A stretch of 59,688 nt of DNA from Leisingera sp. ANG59 (GTDB taxonomy: Bacteria > Pseudomonadota > Alphaproteobacteria > Rhodobacterales > Rhodobacteraceae): the NCBI RefSeq assembly GCF_013317235.1, contig NZ_WLCM01000025.1, positions 397 to 60,084 of the forward strand, written 5' to 3'. Below the pieces are notes generated by a model. The model saw only the letters and a program-made list of their open reading frames with translations, did not search any database and had not been told where the DNA came from. The translations under genes were made by a program, and so were the position numbers. Positions 9,143 to 17,617 of this stretch are shown one piece after another; the stretch's first letter is position 1; each line of letters starts with the position of its first letter.

Positions 9143-9997
9143 TCAACATCGCACGGCGTGTTCGGCGACCCCCGGTAGCTTCGCTTCGGCATGGAAAAGG
9201 CAGCCCTGTAAGCGGTCGGGGCTCACGATGCCTTCGAAAGCAGTTGTGACAAAGAGGGTCTGCATCTCGGTCCCTCCGAACGCCGGGCAGGAGGTCTGCG
9301 TCGCTTCGAATGTGACGACACAATCAACTGTTCCGTCCGCTAGGTATCGAACGACCCGGCCCGCGCCCCACTGGGCGTTCCAAAGGGCGCCTTCCGCATC
9401 GACGACGGAGCCGTCAGGATGAAAACCGTAGGCCCCCGGGTCCGCGAACACGACCGGAGCGCCGGCTGGCCAACCTTCTTGGCCCAGCGGTTGCCGCATG
9501 ATCCGGCCATCGCGCGTATCCGCGTAATACGCCGATTTGCCGTCAGGTGCGAAGCAGATGCTGTTCGGAATCGTGATGCCGGAGTAGAGACGGCGCAGTT
9601 CTCCTTGGTAGAGGCGATAGATCGCGCCACGCCTGGCCTCGGCTTTCTTGCCCATCGTTCCGATCCAGAATCCGCCAAACGGGTCCGCTCGCCCGTCGTT
9701 TGATCGCGTCCCTGGATCGTCGGCTTCAAGGGCGACGACCAGTTCACGCTGGCCAGTCTCGATGCTGAACCGCCAGAGCCCAGTTTCAGACGCGATCAAC
9801 AGGGTATCGTGGTCGATCCATCCGGCTGCGGAATGGAATTCATCGAAGCGCCACTCCAACGCCCGGTCGTCCACCCGCGACAAGAGCCGCCGCCCCAGAA
9901 TGTCGAACCAGAAGAGCTGCTTGCGTTCGGGATGCCAAAGCGGACCTTCCCCCAGTTCGCAACGGCGGTCGTCGTAGAGCCTGGCTACCGGGTTCAT
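9143..9997 (-). CDS. SMP-30/gluconolactonase-family sugar lactonase
   Basis: A 284-residue six-bladed beta-propeller lactonase of the SMP-30/LRE family. It would hydrolyse L-arabinono- or D-galactono-lactone to the aldonate after the dehydrogenase step. Visible family motifs are LGEGPLWHPERKQLFWFDI (metal-ligand Glu), TRSNDGRADPFGGFWIGTMG (Asn and Asp ligands), IPNSICFAPDGKSAYYADT, and DGSVVDAEGALWNAQWG. It is the last gene of the operon, and its ATG overlaps the stop of the aldolase gene (ATGA). The C-terminal residues (GVAEHAVRC) look unlike the usual family end, so the 3' end may have been altered by rearrangement next to the degenerate spacer. Confidence 0.88.
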   Translation of the reverse strand: MNPVARLYDDRRCELGEGPLWHPERKQLFWFDILGRRLLSRVDDRALEWRFDEFHSAAGWIDHDTLLIASETGLWRFSIETGQRELVVALEADDPGTRSNDGRADPFGGFWIGTMGKKAEARRGAIYRLYQGELRRLYSGITIPNSICFAPDGKSAYYADTRDGRIMRQPLGQEGWPAGAPVVFADPGAYGFHPDGSVVDAEGALWNAQWGAGRVVRYLADGTVDCVVTFEATQTSCPAFGGTEMQTLFVTTAFEGIVSPDRLQGCLFHAEAKLPGVAEHAVRC

Positions 9998-10599
9998 GCG
10001 ACCGCCTCGTCATATTGCTTCACAAAGGCCCGTGCTTTCGCCGCCACGACCTCGACCGTATCGCCCGGTTTGAACAGCGCACTTCCAGATCCGACGCCCT
10101 GCGCACCGGCTGCGAACCAGTCGGACAACACCGCGTCGAACACGCCGCCAACAGCCCAGATCGGCACATCTGAAGGCAGGACTGCCCGGATCGCTTTCAG
10201 CCCCGCCGGGCCAACGACTTCGCCGGGAAAGAGTTTCAGCGCATCGGCTCCGGCAGCCAGTGCCGAAAAGCAGTCGCTTGGCGTCATGACGCCCGGGTAG
10301 GAAGTCAGTCCAAGCCGCTTTGTCGCGCGGATCACTTCCGGCTCCGTATTGGGCGAGACGACAAACGTGCCGCCCGCTGCAGCAACGTGAGACACCTGAT
10401 CGGGCGTCAGCACGGTACCGGCCCCGATCCGGGCCTGCACACCGTACGCCTCAGCCATCCGGCGGATGGAGACGAACGGATCGGGCGAGTTGAGAGGCAC
10501 TTCGATGATCGTGATCCCGGCGTCAATCAGGGCACCCGCGATGCTGACGGCCTGATCCGGTTCGACACCGCGAAGGATCGACATGATGTTTCGGGTCAT
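9994..10599 (-). CDS. dgoA: 2-dehydro-3-deoxy-6-phosphogalactonate aldolase
   Basis: A 201-residue class I KDPG/KDPGal aldolase. It cleaves 2-keto-3-deoxy-6-phosphogalactonate to pyruvate and glyceraldehyde 3-phosphate, the last step of the D-galactose DeLey-Doudoroff branch. The family pattern is clear: GITIIEVPLNSPDP, GAGTVLTPDQV, FVVSPNTEPEVI, SYPGVMTPSD and DALKLFPGEVVGPAGLKA, where LKLFP holds the Schiff-base lysine. It overlaps dgoK upstream and the lactonase downstream by ATGA junctions. Confidence 0.93.
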   Translation of the reverse strand: MTRNIMSILRGVEPDQAVSIAGALIDAGITIIEVPLNSPDPFVSIRRMAEAYGVQARIGAGTVLTPDQVSHVAAAGGTFVVSPNTEPEVIRATKRLGLTSYPGVMTPSDCFSALAAGADALKLFPGEVVGPAGLKAIRAVLPSDVPIWAVGGVFDAVLSDWFAAGAQGVGSGSALFKPGDTVEVVAAKARAFVKQYDEAVA

Positions 10600-11495
10600 T
10601 CAGAGCCTCCTGTGAGTTCGGTATGGGCGCTGATGAGGCCTCTCAAGGTCATCTCCCGCGCCCCGACAAAGCGGACCTCGGCCGCAAGGTCGGTCAGTTT
10701 GACATAGAGGTCCAGCACCCGCGTGTCGCCGACCACGATTACCTTGGCCCTGTCCCAAAAGGGTCGCGCCCCGGCAAGCTCCAGCCCGAGGAGAAGCCCC
10801 GACAGGCGCGCCCTCGTCTCTCCGGCGTGCGGAGCCTGCAGCAACCCGCGAGCGCGCAAGCCGAAGAGCGCCGCACTCAGACCGGCGGGATCCGCCAGAC
10901 CATCCGTGACACCGCCCGCAAAGGCCTCGGCGCTCCAATCGTCGTCCATCCCTTGCCGGAGAATCGAATGGCGGGACAGCAGGGCGAAGAGTTCGCCCGT
11001 CATGAAGGTCCGGAACGTCCGCACGCGTCCGTCCGCCACGCGTACCCACTTGGTGTGCGTACCGGGCAGACAGATCACCCCGTCGATCTCCGGAAACTGG
11101 GCGAGAACTCCGGCGATCTGTGTTTCCTCCCCGCGCATGACATCTGGCGGATCCGCCTGTGACAGCCCCGGCAGGATTGTCACGTCAAGCCGGGGATCGT
11201 GGGTGACGACGCGCGTCGCGGCCCCCCGTCCCGGAACCGCCGGAACCGCGACATACCCCGCTTCGCACCAGCCACCGCGCGCCCCGGCCATGCCGCAGAC
11301 GACGACCGTCATCCGGCCGGTTCCCAGCAGATCGCCCGCCAGATCTACAAACGCCGCTTCGAACTGGTCCGGCTCCAGCGTTCCCATCCCCTTGTCCGAC
11401 GACTGTTCGATCAGGACCTCGCCGCCCGAGGTCATCGCCCAGACCCGCACGTTGGACGTGCCCCAGTCGACCGCGATCCAGTCCGGCAAGGTCAT
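10596..11495 (-). CDS. dgoK: 2-dehydro-3-deoxygalactonokinase
   Basis: A 299-residue sugar kinase of the DgoK family that phosphorylates 2-keto-3-deoxygalactonate with ATP. The N-terminal IAVDWGTSNVRVW is the phosphate-binding strand and loop. CGMAGARGGW and CLPGTHTKWV are diagnostic DgoK motifs, as is the C-terminal VVGDTRVLDLYVKL. The adjacent dgoA completes the two-step conversion. The ATG overlaps the stop of the dehydrogenase gene (ATGA), so it is co-translated with its neighbours. Confidence 0.93.
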   Translation of the reverse strand: MTLPDWIAVDWGTSNVRVWAMTSGGEVLIEQSSDKGMGTLEPDQFEAAFVDLAGDLLGTGRMTVVVCGMAGARGGWCEAGYVAVPAVPGRGAATRVVTHDPRLDVTILPGLSQADPPDVMRGEETQIAGVLAQFPEIDGVICLPGTHTKWVRVADGRVRTFRTFMTGELFALLSRHSILRQGMDDDWSAEAFAGGVTDGLADPAGLSAALFGLRARGLLQAPHAGETRARLSGLLLGLELAGARPFWDRAKVIVVGDTRVLDLYVKLTDLAAEVRFVGAREMTLRGLISAHTELTGGSE

Positions 11496-13012
11496 TTGTC
11501 GCGCAGGTCGCCGGGAAGCAGCGCGTCGGGCATGTTCTGATAGCAGACTGGCCGCAGGAACCGCCGGATCGCCAAAGTACCCACACTGGTGGCCCCGAAA
11601 TTGGTCGAGGCCGGGTAAGGCCCGCCGTGAACCATGCTGTCGCAGACCTCGACACCCGTCGGATAGCCGTTGGTTAGGATTCGTCCCGCCTTTCGTTCAA
11701 GGATGGGCATCAGACTCCGTGCCAACTCGGTATCACCGTCGTCCATCATCAGCGTGCAGGTCAGCTGACCCTGCAGGGACCGGGCGACGGCCCGCATCTG
11801 GTCAGCATCGCCGACGCGAACGATCACGCCAAGCGGACCGAACACCTCATGCCCGAGCGCCTCATTCGCCAGCCATTCATCGCCGGTCGTGGTAAATAGG
11901 TACGGCGTCGCGTTCCGCAGGTCACAGACGGAGGTCAGCACCTCCTGCACGCCCCTCGTGTCCGCGACCCGATCACGGCCTGCGCGGTAGGCTTTGGCGA
12001 CCCCTTCGGTCAGCATGGTCTGCGCCCCGATAACCGACAAGGCCGATGTCGCCGCTTGGGTGAAGGTGTCGGCAGCGGGCCCGTCGATCAGGACGATTAC
12101 GCCGGGGTTGGTACAGAACTGCCCCGCCCCCATGGTCAGCGATCCGGCCCAGCCCTTGGCCAGATCTTCCCCGCGTGCCGATAGTGCCTTGGGCAGCAGG
12201 AACATCGGGTTTACGCTGCCAAGCTCGCCATAGAACGGGATCGGCACCGGCCGCGCCGCGCAAAGATCAAAGAGCGCACGACCCGCGCCAAGCGATCCAG
12301 TGAAGCCGACGGCGGTGATCAGCGGATGCTGCACCAACGCGGCCCCCAGATCGTTCGTATTGCCCTGCACGAGGTTGAAGGTTCCGCCGGGCATCCCGCA
12401 CTTGGCGATCGCGGCATGGATAGCTTCGGCCACGATCTCTCCGGTCCCGGGATGCGCCGGATGGCCCTTGACCACGACGGGACAGCCTGCGGCCAGCGCC
12501 GATGAAGTGTCTCCCCCGGCGGTTGAGAACGCCAGCGGGAAGTTGGATGCACCGAAGACGGCAACCGGCCCGAAGGGGCGCTGTACCATCTTCAGATCGG
12601 GACGCGGCAGGGGCTGCCAGTCCGGCAGTGCCTTGTCATGACGACGGTCCAGGTAGTCCCCGGCCTCGATATGATCCGCGAAGAGGCGCAGTTGGCCGGT
12701 CGTCCGGCCCCGTTCGCCCTGCAGACGGGCTGCGGGCAGGCCGGATTCCCGGGTACCGATCTCGGTAATCTGGTCGGCTCGCGCCTCGATCTCGTCGGCA
12801 ATGGTGCGCAGGAAGGCTGCACGCTCGGCCCGGGTGGTGTAACCATAGGTCCAGAAGGCTTCTTCGGCGGCCTGAACCGCGCGATCAACCTCGTCTGCAC
12901 CGCCATTGGCCGTGTCATGCGACATGCCGTCGACCGGCTGAGACGCAAACATGGAAGAAGACCGGACCCATTCGCCGGCGATCAGGTGTTTCCCGTGCGG
13001 TTGGTATGTCAT
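11492..13012 (-). CDS. Alpha-ketoglutaric semialdehyde dehydrogenase (NADP-type ALDH)
   Basis: A 506-residue aldehyde dehydrogenase that oxidises 2-oxoglutarate semialdehyde to 2-oxoglutarate, the last step of non-phosphorylative L-arabinose degradation. Visible features are FGASNFPLAFSTAGGDTSSALAAGCPVVVKGHPAHPGT (in pieces, the KGSADH-type cofactor region), the GFTGSLGAGRALF nucleotide loop, FYGELGSVNPMF with the general-base Glu, and GQFCTNPG with the catalytic Cys. The frame is open to 13225, but the ATG at 13010-13012 begins the recognisable MTYQPHGKHLIAGEWV and follows the upstream stop by 11 bp. Confidence 0.92.
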   Translation of the reverse strand: MTYQPHGKHLIAGEWVRSSSMFASQPVDGMSHDTANGGADEVDRAVQAAEEAFWTYGYTTRAERAAFLRTIADEIEARADQITEIGTRESGLPAARLQGERGRTTGQLRLFADHIEAGDYLDRRHDKALPDWQPLPRPDLKMVQRPFGPVAVFGASNFPLAFSTAGGDTSSALAAGCPVVVKGHPAHPGTGEIVAEAIHAAIAKCGMPGGTFNLVQGNTNDLGAALVQHPLITAVGFTGSLGAGRALFDLCAARPVPIPFYGELGSVNPMFLLPKALSARGEDLAKGWAGSLTMGAGQFCTNPGVIVLIDGPAADTFTQAATSALSVIGAQTMLTEGVAKAYRAGRDRVADTRGVQEVLTSVCDLRNATPYLFTTTGDEWLANEALGHEVFGPLGVIVRVGDADQMRAVARSLQGQLTCTLMMDDGDTELARSLMPILERKAGRILTNGYPTGVEVCDSMVHGGPYPASTNFGATSVGTLAIRRFLRPVCYQNMPDALLPGDLRDK

Positions 13013-13023
13013 GCGATCTCTCC

Positions 13024-13941
13024 TTACTTGCCCCAGCTCAGCGCGATCAGGTCCAGTTCGCGCGCGAGCGACATGAGCCGGTCCTTGGTCCGTGGCGACA
13101 GGGGCTTCAGCGGATGGCGGACGTAATCCGATCCGATCACGCCTCCCTCCATCATCACGGTCTTGGCGGCCCGCAGGCCACACTGGCGGTTTTCGTGGTT
13201 GATGAGCGGCAGGCAGAGCTTCCATTGCTCAAGCGCCGCATCGGTGTTGCCTGCCCGGTATTGGGTGACGATCAGGCGGATCTTCTCGGGTTGCAGCGCG
13301 GAGGTCATCGTACCGGTACAGCCCGCGTCGAGATCGGCCAGCAGCGTCACGGCCTCCTCACCGTCGAAGGGGCCGACGATGTGGTCTCCGCCCATCTCGA
13401 TCAAAGCGGCAAGCTTATCGGCGGCAAAGGGCGTCTCCATCTTGAAATAGGAGACATTCTCGATCTCTTTCGCCATCCGCACCAGCAGCGGCACAGACAG
13501 GGTCACGCCCGACAACGGCGCATCCTGCACCATGATCGGGATCGACACGGCATCGGACGCGGCCGCGAAATGTTCGAAGACGCCCTGTTTTGCAGGGGCC
13601 AAGCCGACGCCATGATAGGGCGGCATCATCATCAGCATCGAGGCCCCGAACGCCTGCGCCTCTTTCGCACGATAAACGACGATGTCGGTGGCGAAATGGC
13701 TGATCGTGACGATCACCGGCACGCGGCCCGCGACGTGGTCCAGGCTGACCTTGGTGAGGATTGCACGTTCCTCGTCCGACAGCAGGAACTGTTCCGAATA
13801 GTTGGCCAAGATGCAGATTGCGTCGACGCCCTGATCGATCATGCAGTCGAGAACGCGGCGCATGCCGTCCGGGTCGATGGAGCCATCTGCGTGAAACGGG
13901 GTCGGGGCGACCGGGAGGATACCTGTAAGTGGGTTTTGCAT
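13024..13941 (-). CDS. L-2-keto-3-deoxyarabonate dehydratase (DHDPS superfamily)
   Basis: A 305-residue TIM-barrel enzyme of the dihydrodipicolinate synthase superfamily. The segment AICILANYSEQFLLSDEER closely matches the characterised Azospirillum L-KDA dehydratase, as I remember it. That enzyme converts L-2-keto-3-deoxyarabonate to 2-oxoglutarate semialdehyde. FKMETPF carries the likely Schiff-base lysine. The adjacent semialdehyde dehydrogenase supports this assignment over a true dapA. In Azospirillum the gene is called araD, a name that clashes with the E. coli epimerase, so no symbol is given. Confidence 0.88.
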   Translation of the reverse strand: MQNPLTGILPVAPTPFHADGSIDPDGMRRVLDCMIDQGVDAICILANYSEQFLLSDEERAILTKVSLDHVAGRVPVIVTISHFATDIVVYRAKEAQAFGASMLMMMPPYHGVGLAPAKQGVFEHFAAASDAVSIPIMVQDAPLSGVTLSVPLLVRMAKEIENVSYFKMETPFAADKLAALIEMGGDHIVGPFDGEEAVTLLADLDAGCTGTMTSALQPEKIRLIVTQYRAGNTDAALEQWKLCLPLINHENRQCGLRAAKTVMMEGGVIGSDYVRHPLKPLSPRTKDRLMSLARELDLIALSWGK

Positions 13942-13950
13942 CTTGGCCTC

Positions 13951-14949
13951 TTAGGTTCGGGTCACGGCAAAGCGCGACACTTGTCTGTACCTGTCTCCCG
14001 CTCGTAGGACCGGAGACGGAAAATCGGGATGGTTCGGACTGTCGGGCCAGAACTGCGGCTCGAAGGCGATGCCGGCGTTCAAGCCGTAAGGCCGACCATT
14101 CAGTTCTTTCGCCGGAGCGCTCGCCAGACTGCCGCCGGCGTAGACCTGCAGCCCGACTTCAGTCGTGTCGACGGTCAGCCGCAGGCCGCCTGCAGCGATC
14201 GTCGCGGCCCGGCGCATCTGGCCATGCGTCCGTGCAAGGCAGAAGTTGTGATCCAGCCCGGGATCGGGCGCGCGCGGCGAGCGATAGTCGAACGCAGTTC
14301 CCGCCACCGGCGCAGGCCCATTGGATGGGATCATCGCATCGGTCACCGGAAGGTAATGCTCTGCATCGACGGTCAGCCTGTGGCCGGACACGTCCGCCCC
14401 GCCATCGAGCGTCCAATAGCCGTGAAAGGCCGGGCCGAACATGGCAGGGCGGTCGGTGCTGCCTTCGATCTCGATCGCCAGAGCGCCCTGTGAATCAAGC
14501 GAATAGCGGGCTTTGACGTCGATCTCACCAGGGAAGCCGCCAGTTCCGTGAGTGTGGTGAAGTCCAAGGGTAACCGACGATGCGTCGGCTGCTTCGAGAG
14601 TCCAGTTGCGACCGGAGAACTGCGCCGCCCCGCCATGGAGCGTGGTCTGTCCCGCCTCGTTCCGGTCAAGCTGGTAGTCGCGCCCATCAACTGTCATCCG
14701 CCCTCCGGCAATGCGGTTCGCCACGGGACCGACGATGGCACCGAAATATTGCATCGGTCCGAGATAGGCGGTGTAGTCCACCGACCCGAGAACAAGTGAA
14801 TGTTCCACGCCCGCCAACCGCAGGTCGACAAGGCTCGCCCCCCAGGTCATCACCCGCGCCATGACCGGTCCGCCGCCTATCCACAAGGCGTGCACCTCGG
14901 TCTCATCCGAGGCGATGCCTATCAGGTCGGTGTCGTCAAGCATGTCCAT
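13951..14949 (-). CDS. galM: Aldose 1-epimerase (galactose mutarotase type)
   Basis: A 332-residue beta-sandwich epimerase that interconverts the alpha and beta anomers of aldoses, feeding the correct anomer to the dehydrogenase encoded just upstream. Family motifs are FGAIVGPVANRIAGGRMTVDG, TTLHGGAAQFSGRNW (catalytic His), FHGYWTLDGG and DHNFCLART. The ATG at 14947-14949 shares a base with the TAA of the upstream gene (TAATG), so translation is coupled. Confidence 0.9.
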   Translation of the reverse strand: MDMLDDTDLIGIASDETEVHALWIGGGPVMARVMTWGASLVDLRLAGVEHSLVLGSVDYTAYLGPMQYFGAIVGPVANRIAGGRMTVDGRDYQLDRNEAGQTTLHGGAAQFSGRNWTLEAADASSVTLGLHHTHGTGGFPGEIDVKARYSLDSQGALAIEIEGSTDRPAMFGPAFHGYWTLDGGADVSGHRLTVDAEHYLPVTDAMIPSNGPAPVAGTAFDYRSPRAPDPGLDHNFCLARTHGQMRRAATIAAGGLRLTVDTTEVGLQVYAGGSLASAPAKELNGRPYGLNAGIAFEPQFWPDSPNHPDFPSPVLRAGDRYRQVSRFAVTRT

Positions 14950-15872
14950 TACCAGTCGAACGGGGAGACGATGACACGGCGGCCAAGGGTGAAGGCATCG
15001 GACACATGGCGCATCGGCGACAGATCCATGTCGATCCCGCCCTTCGCGACCAGACCGGCCATCTGCGCGTAGAGCCGCGGATATTCCCCCGTGAGGCCCG
15101 GAACGCTGTCATCGACCTTCCCGTCAATGGCGAGCTTGCCGCCGCCATTCTCAAGCACCATGACGCTTTGATCCGTCTCGGCGCGGATAGTCCAGGTCGG
15201 CTCTCCAGGTTCAAGAAAATCGAGCACCATCGACACCTCGGCCCCTGCCGGATGGTGGAACTGGCACTCCGCTGCGATTGGAGTGTCGCGGTTTTCAGGA
15301 AAGCTCAGCACCGCGCTGGTCAGATGGATGGGGTCAGGCAGTATTTCCGTCAGGATCGAGAGCGCGTTGATGCCCGGATCGAAGACGCCCAGCCCGCCGG
15401 CCTCCAAGATCCAGTCCTGTCCGGGATGCCATTGCCGAACGTTCTCGCGCCAGATGACCGTCAGCTTACGCAGTGTCTTCCCGGCAAGCCAGGCCTTGGC
15501 TGCGGGGACCTTGTCTGCCTGTCGCGAATGCCATGTCGCATAGAGAGACACCCGATGCGCCCGCGCCATCGCCTCGAGCGCGTGACACTCCGACAGGGTC
15601 GCCCCCGGAGGCTTTTCCATCATGACATGCCGACCCGCCCTGATCGCTGTCTCGGCATAGTCGAAACGCGGAACCGGAGGCAGGCAGAGCGACACCACAC
15701 GAATGTCCGACCGTTCAGCCAGCATTTGCGCGAAATCATCATAAGATGGAACGCCGTCGACGCTGCCATGGCGCGACACGGTCGCCGACAGGCGCCATTC
15801 GGGACTTTCACTGATCGCCGGCACATGCTGGTCGAGTGCGATCTTTCCTATGCCGACAAGCGCGATTTCCAT
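14949..15872 (-). CDS. D-galactose/L-arabinose 1-dehydrogenase (Gfo/Idh/MocA family)
   Basis: A 307-residue NAD(P)-dependent oxidoreductase that oxidises the sugar C1 to the lactone, the first cytoplasmic step of the pathway. The N-terminal Rossmann motif is VGIGKIALDQHVPAI, followed by MMEKPPGATLSECHALE (the EKP motif). The C-terminal beta-sheet domain contains WHPGQDWILEAGGLGVFDPGINAL, typical of Pseudomonas/Azospirillum-type galactose and arabinose dehydrogenases. The ATG at 15872 overlaps the upstream TGA (TGATG). An in-frame TTG one codon earlier is less likely. Confidence 0.88.
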   Translation of the reverse strand: MEIALVGIGKIALDQHVPAISESPEWRLSATVSRHGSVDGVPSYDDFAQMLAERSDIRVVSLCLPPVPRFDYAETAIRAGRHVMMEKPPGATLSECHALEAMARAHRVSLYATWHSRQADKVPAAKAWLAGKTLRKLTVIWRENVRQWHPGQDWILEAGGLGVFDPGINALSILTEILPDPIHLTSAVLSFPENRDTPIAAECQFHHPAGAEVSMVLDFLEPGEPTWTIRAETDQSVMVLENGGGKLAIDGKVDDSVPGLTGEYPRLYAQMAGLVAKGGIDMDLSPMRHVSDAFTLGRRVIVSPFDW

Positions 15873-17614
15873 CAATGCGAATCCTTCCCGACCGGCGACC
15901 CGCGGCAGCCTTTGAGGAACCCCAGATCGGCCCCGGTATCGGCCCCCTCCACGTGCTGCTGGTGCAGCCAGAGATAGCCGCTCTCGACCTGCACGTGGTT
16001 CGGTACCCAGTCTTTCAGCCGGGCGGCCAGGTCCTCGTCCGGGATATCCAGGTGCAGGCGCCGCGCCTCGACATCCAGTTCGATCATGTCCCCGGTCTTC
16101 ACGACGGCCAGCGGTCCGCCCGCCGACGCTTCGGGGGAGGTATGCAGGACCACGGTGCCATAGGCCGTGCCGGACATGCGCGCGTCCGAGATGCGGACCA
16201 TGTCAGTGATGCCCTTCTTCAGGACCTTCGGCGGAAGGCCCATGTTGCCGACCTCCGCCATGCCGGGATAGCCCTTTGGCCCGCAGTTCTTCAGGACCAT
16301 CACGCAGGTCTCGTCGATGTCCAGCGTGTCGTCGTTGATCCGGGCTTTGTAGTCGTCGATATCCTCAAACACGACGGCCCGACCCCGATGCTTGAGCAGA
16401 TGGGGTGATGCGGCAGAAGGTTTCAGAACGGCCCCCTGCGGTGCGAGGTTGCCCTTCACCACCGCGATCCCGCCCTGCTGTGTCAAAGCCTTCTCAAGCG
16501 GCAGGATCACGTCCTCGTTCCAGTTGCGGACGTCTTTCACCTCGTCCCAGATCGTTTCGCCCGACACCGTCAGCGCGTCCTTGTGCAACTGGCCGCCCTC
16601 GCCCAGCCTTTTCAGCACGACAGGCAGGCCGCCGGCATAGAAGAACTCCTCCATGAGGTACTTGCCCGAGGGCATGACGTTCACGATGGTCGCCACGTCG
16701 CGCCCGCAGCGGTCCCAGTCGTCCAGCGTCAGGTCGACGCCGACCCGGCCCGCGATGGCCAGCATGTGGATCACCGCATTGGTCGATCCGCCGATGGCGC
16801 CGTTGGCGCGGATCGCGTTCTCGAACGCCTGTTTGGTCATGATGTCCGAGGGCTTCAAGTCGTCCTTGACCATCTGCACGATCCGCCGCCCCGACATCTG
16901 CGCCATCACCCGGCGACGGCTGTCGACCGCCGGGATCGCGGCATTGCCCGACAGCGCCATGCCAAGCGCCTCGGCCATGCTTGCCATGGTCGACGCGGTG
17001 CCCATGGTATTGCAGGTGCCGGACGACCGGCTCATCGATTCCTCGGCCTCCAGGAATTCCTCCTGCGTCATCTCGCCTGCCTTCACGGCCTCCGAGAACT
17101 TCCACAGATGCGTGCCGGATCCGACGCGTTCGCCCCGGAAGTAGCCGTTCAGCATCGGCCCGCCGGTCACGACAATGGAGGGCAAGTCGGTGGACGCAGC
17201 CGCCATCAGAAGCGACGGCGTGGTCTTGTCGCAACCTACCAGCAGCACCGCACCGTCGATAGGCTGGCCGCGCATCTGCTCCTCGATCGACATGGCGGCG
17301 AGGTTGCGGAACATCATCGCGGTCGGGCGGAAAGTGTTCTCGGATGCCGAGAAGACGGGAACCTCGACCGCGAAGCCGCCGGCCTCCCAGATACCGGCCT
17401 TCACCTTCTCGGCCAGCTCACGCAGGTGGCCGTTGCAGGGGGTCAGATCGGACCAGGTGTTGAGGATGCCGATGATCGGGCGACCGTCGAATAGATCATG
17501 CGGATAGCCCTGGTTCTTCATCCAGCCGCGATGGTAGATCGTGTCGCGGCCATTCCCGGCGTACCACTCCTGCGAGCGGAGTCTGCGGGGCCAGGGCGCG
17601 GGTTTGAAAGTCAT
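15872..17614 (-). CDS. L-arabinonate dehydratase (IlvD/Edd family)
   Basis: A 580-residue Fe-S, Mg-dependent dehydratase that converts L-arabinonate to L-2-keto-3-deoxyarabonate and probably also D-galactonate to its keto-deoxy acid. RLRSQEWYAGNGRDTIYHR and KNQGYPHDLFDGRPIIGI are typical of sugar-acid dehydratases of the arabinonate type. Candidate cluster Cys residues lie in TPCNGH, VGCDKTTP and GTCNTMGTA. No separate enolase-type galactonate dehydratase is present, so this enzyme probably serves both sugars; that is inferred. It follows the permease gene by 3 bp. Confidence 0.9.
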   Translation of the reverse strand: MTFKPAPWPRRLRSQEWYAGNGRDTIYHRGWMKNQGYPHDLFDGRPIIGILNTWSDLTPCNGHLRELAEKVKAGIWEAGGFAVEVPVFSASENTFRPTAMMFRNLAAMSIEEQMRGQPIDGAVLLVGCDKTTPSLLMAAASTDLPSIVVTGGPMLNGYFRGERVGSGTHLWKFSEAVKAGEMTQEEFLEAEESMSRSSGTCNTMGTASTMASMAEALGMALSGNAAIPAVDSRRRVMAQMSGRRIVQMVKDDLKPSDIMTKQAFENAIRANGAIGGSTNAVIHMLAIAGRVGVDLTLDDWDRCGRDVATIVNVMPSGKYLMEEFFYAGGLPVVLKRLGEGGQLHKDALTVSGETIWDEVKDVRNWNEDVILPLEKALTQQGGIAVVKGNLAPQGAVLKPSAASPHLLKHRGRAVVFEDIDDYKARINDDTLDIDETCVMVLKNCGPKGYPGMAEVGNMGLPPKVLKKGITDMVRISDARMSGTAYGTVVLHTSPEASAGGPLAVVKTGDMIELDVEARRLHLDIPDEDLAARLKDWVPNHVQVESGYLWLHQQHVEGADTGADLGFLKGCRGSPVGKDSH

Positions 17615-17617
17615 GGC

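Noticed and set aside
11492-13225. Extension of the semialdehyde dehydrogenase start to 13225
   Set aside because: The extra 71 residues overlap the KDA dehydratase gene and resemble no ALDH N-terminus.
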